Positions 61,000-64,000 of a stretch of DNA of 64,000 bases are shown one piece after another. The translations under genes were made by a program, and so were the position numbers. A model generated the notes under the pieces. The model did no database searches, had not been told where the DNA came from, and worked only from the letters and a program-made list of their open reading frames with translations. The stretch is from Certhia americana (lineage: Eukaryota; Chordata; Aves; Passeriformes; Certhiidae), in the NCBI GenBank assembly GCA_018697195.1, contig CM031858.1, forward strand, positions 109,306,944 through 109,370,943, given 5' to 3'. Position 1 is the stretch's first letter. Every line of letters starts with the position of its first letter.

Positions 61000-61556
61000 T
61001 TAGGGAAGTACCCTTGTACTCAGAACTGGTGTGGCCTCACTTTGAGTATTGTGTTCATTTTTGGGTCCCTCATTACAAGGAAGACATTAAGGTGCTGGAG
61101 TTTGTCTAAAGAAGAGCAACAAAGGCTTGAAGAGTCCCAGCAGAAGGGTGTGGAGCACAAGTCTGACGAGGTGCAGCTGAGGGCATTGGAGATGTTTAGC
61201 CTGGAGAAAAGGAGGCTCAGGGGTGCCATTATCACTCTCTACAACTGCCAGACAGGAGGCTGTAGTCATGTGTGTGTTGGTCTCTTCTGCTCAGCAACAA
61301 GTGACAGCACAAGAGAAAATGGCTTCGAGTTTTACTAGGGGAGGTTTAGATTGAATATGGAGAAAAAAATTCTCCACCAACAGAGTTAAGCATAGGAACA
61401 GGCTGCCCAGGGAAGTCACCACGCCTGGAGGTAATTAAAAAATGTAGAGATGAGGCACTTAGGGACACAGTTTAGTGCCTGGCTTGGTAGTGTTGGGTCA
61501 GTGATTGGACCTGTAGACCATAAGAGTCTTTTCCAAAGTAAATGAATATATGATTC
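61000..61556 (+). mobile_element. CR1 3' end with ORF2 C-terminal remnant, sense
   Basis: Sense CR1 covering the last part of ORF2 and the 3' UTR: 'gtattgtgttcatttttgggtccctcattacaa', 'gaagacattaaggtgctgg', 'gagcacaagtctgacgaggtgcagctgaggg', 'tttagcctggagaaaaggaggctcaggggtgcc', 'gggtcagtgattggac' and a tail ending TATGATTC. Translation shows LEMFSLEKRRLRGA and a D-T-V-stop (stop at 61473-61475) where the subfamily has D-M-V-stop. Truncated and inactive; same subfamily as 5074-6235. Confidence 0.94.
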
Positions 61557-63207
61557 AATATTTGAAATATGACACTTTAATGGATTTATACGAAAATCCC
61601 ATATTTTCCTATGATTTGCAAATCCAAGTGGCTTAGCACATGTTTTTTGAGCTTAATTGCTGTTAAGAAAGATATCAAACAGTATGACATATTCATTCTT
61701 CACACTTCAAAATGCTATTCACAAAGTTGAAATTCTGATGATTCATGAGATTCAGATCACTGGTAAGAGTCAATATTGTATGTTTATATTAAACATTAAA
61801 GTTTTTATAATTTTAAAGGTTTTTCTCATTGAAAGCCCTGAAAGAGTATTTGTTTTATTTGCCTAAAATATCAGACTGAAAAAAATGGAAAGAGTTGTCT
61901 GGTAGTTCTCTCTCAATTTATATTTATTATTATTTTGTACTCAAAATCTATTAATATATATATAAGCAAGAAAAAAGAGGTATTTTATCTTTAAACAGAA
62001 CGTAAATCAGGATGCTTTGTAAGTAATCTGAATCACTGTAAATTTTTTCATAGCTTTTTCTTTCATATACTGAAAGAATTTTTTTTTGAGAAGGATCTTC
62101 AACAAAGCATGAGTAATTGTAACAAGATCACTTGAAAACATTAAAAACATTAACTTACACCTTTAATCTTGGAGGGGTGTGTGTGTGTGTGTGTGACAGC
62201 AAACTGAGCTGAGGTAGTAAACTGAAATATTACAAAATGTAATGTTTTATAATTACAATTTTTTTTTTGATTATGCAATCTTTCTCATATCATTTATTCA
62301 AATGCATGCCGGACTGAAGATGGAAATTTATTTCCATTTTCTAACTATTTAAGACAATTTCTCTATTTAAATGTACATCATAACAAATTCTTCCTGTGGT
62401 TCTCAGTGTGTTTATAAGCACTCAGGTTCTCAGCACAGTTTATAAGCACTGAATTAGTATCACCAAAATAAGAAAATTGGAAGAAAGTAACCCATGGTTT
62501 CCATTTATTCACTGAATGGTTCATATACTCTTCAGAGTATATGAAGAGTTGAGACAAATCAAAGCAAAGTTTCCATTCAATCAACTTGCAAATTCCATCT
62601 TCTAGAGTTTCTTTTGTTTGCATATTTTTTTAACTGAATGAGAGCTGAATAGCTTACCTTTCAAATAAACATTGGCTTCATTAATCAGTAATTGGTATTC
62701 CCTGATGCTTTGGCATTTAAATAGTTTTCAGGGGAAAAAATCATTAAATCTTCATGTGCTTTAGCTTATTTCTCACTGAAAAGTGTGAGAAATTTTGGCA
62801 TATTACATAGAGTTCCTCAGGGTGCTATTGCAGGTTAGTCTGGTAAATCAATCTCTGAAAGAAGTTTTCATTTTGCAAATTCATATGATATTATTTAATT
62901 CACTATACACGTAATTTGTAAAAACCTGAAGTGACAATACAGTAATAAAATTTCATCTCTCTTTGAGTATCTAAGATGATGTATCTGTATTTAAAAAATT
63001 AAACAGTACATTGCAATACACCTACTATATGGTTAATTTGATTGGATGGTCTTTGGCATGGTCTTGTTCTGGACCAGTTAGCAGTCTTCTAAACAACTCT
63101 TTTGCTTTGGGATTTAGCACAAGCCAGACAGTGGTTGTTAGCACATTTAGTTTACTAGCACAGCAGTAGTCCTAGTGAGATCTAGAAATGTAGATTCCCA
63201 CCTCAGT
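61557..63207. other. Unique AT-rich stretch, no gene seen
   Basis: No gene. A (GT)n run of 19 bases lies at 62177-62195. Confidence 0.55.
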
Positions 63208-63650
63208 CAGGAGGGCCAAGAGGACGGTGAAGAATCTGGAGGGAAAGCCTTATAAGGAATGGCTGAGGTCACTTGGTCAGCCTGGAGAAGAGACTGAGGG
63301 GAGACCTCATTGCAATCTACAACTTCCTCATGAGAGGAAGCAGAGGGGTAGGTACCAATTGTTCACTCTCATAACCAGTGACAGGACTCAAGAAAACAGC
63401 ACGAAGCTGAATCAGGGGAGGGTAAGGCTGGATATAAGGAACCCAGGGAATAGTTGAGCATTGAAACAGGCTCCCCAGTGAGGTGGTCACAGCACCAAGC
63501 CTGACAGAGTTCAAGAAGCATTTGGACAATGCTCTTGAGCATGTGATGTGATTATTGTTGGGGTGTCCTGCTAAAGGCCAGAAGATGAACTCGATGATCC
63601 TGCTGGGTCTCTTTCAACTCAGCTTATTCTATGACTAGGATTCTATGATG
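63208..63650 (+). mobile_element. CR1 3' end with ORF2 C-terminal remnant, sense
   Basis: The best preserved 3' end in the window. It has 'aggaatggctgaggtcacttgg', 'gcctggagaagagactgagggg', 'agacctcattgcaatctacaacttcctcatgag', 'ggctccccagtgaggtggtcacagcacc', 'aagcctgacagagttcaaga', 'tggacaatgctcttgag', 'gggtctctttcaactcagc' and two copies of the ATTCTATGA-type terminal repeat (63627-63650). The translated remnant includes ITSDRTQEN and KLNQGRVRLDIRN. It is the least diverged member of the CACAGCACCAAGCC subfamily here, so probably the youngest. Confidence 0.95.
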
Positions 63651-64000
63651 TCACCCTGTTTTTGCATGCTTTTCTAAGCCTTCTTATGTTTTACATTCTT
63701 GTAGTAGAGTTTCTCACGCACGTTCTTGTATACAAAGATTGTTTTGCACTCCTCTCTAGAGGAAAAGAAACTTAATGAACTTTTGTGTTGACCTGTAGAA
63801 TTAGAGAGGTAAAACTTCACCCTCCAATCCTAAGTCACCTTTAAAATTATATATATATATCAAAGTCACACAATAAACTTTCTTCTTTTTCCTTCTTTCT
63901 CTGTAAAGAAGGTTGTCATGCATGTGTATTCATTTCTTGTCAAGCAGCTACACTATGGCAACTATATTAGTCATAGGAAGAGCTACCTCTGTGTCTAAAT
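63651..64000. other. Unique stretch to window end, no gene seen
   Basis: AT-rich sequence with a short (AT)n run at 63848-63860. Nothing else was recognised. Confidence 0.55.

Noticed and set aside
60958..61338. 126-codon plus-strand frame resembling a protein
   Set aside because: It is a decayed C-terminal part of CR1 ORF2, not a host gene.
1..64000. tRNA, rRNA, CRISPR, phage or defence-system content
   Set aside because: No tRNA B-box-like GTTCAANNC with matching arms, no regular spacer arrays and no prokaryotic-type gene organisation. All evidence points to vertebrate non-coding DNA.

Overview
The window looks like non-coding DNA from a bird macrochromosome. It is AT-rich, has no long open reading frames, and carries at least ten copies of CR1, the dominant non-LTR retrotransposon of birds. 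Several copies have the 3' end typical of neoavian/passerine CR1: a block beginning CACAGCACCAAGCCTGACAG and a tail of ATTCTATG-type octamers. No bacterial-type genes, operons, rRNA, tRNA or CRISPR arrays were seen. Species and chromosome cannot be fixed from the sequence alone.

Layout. 1-5073 is unique AT-rich DNA. 5074-6235 is a long antisense CR1 with a decayed ORF2 C-terminal half. 6236-13437 is unique DNA with an A-rich tract, a hairpin and a tandem duplication, followed by a CR1 3' end (13438-13631). Around 19.0-20.15 kb lies the most gene-like spot. An intact 45-codon frame with splice signals (19329-19463) resembles a coiled-coil segment of the centrosomal/ciliary protein CEP162. Seventeen bases past its donor a solo LTR is inserted (19481-20141, minus strand, target duplication CATCAT). 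A second solo LTR of the same family lies in the opposite orientation at 54148-54781 (target duplication GATCTA).

The rest is repeat-punctuated unique sequence. CR1 fragments lie at 25722-26810 (endonuclease part of ORF2), 31690-31975, 36362-36812, 39615-39826, 42085-42290 (ancient, uncertain), 58167-58580, 61000-61556 and 63208-63650. Simple repeats cluster at 28.1-28.75 kb. A GC-rich pocket at 42.3-42.8 kb ends in a strong 16-bp hairpin. A possible further LTR-like repeat lies at 50.5-50.95 kb.

Functionally, nothing here forms a pathway. The window is best read as a large intron or gene desert. If the CEP162-like exon is real, the 19-kb area is part of a plus-strand gene or a stranded duplicate of one. 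I did not find the neighbouring CEP162 exons, so an isolated or relic exon is a live alternative. Family assignments rest on remembered consensus features, not on a database search.
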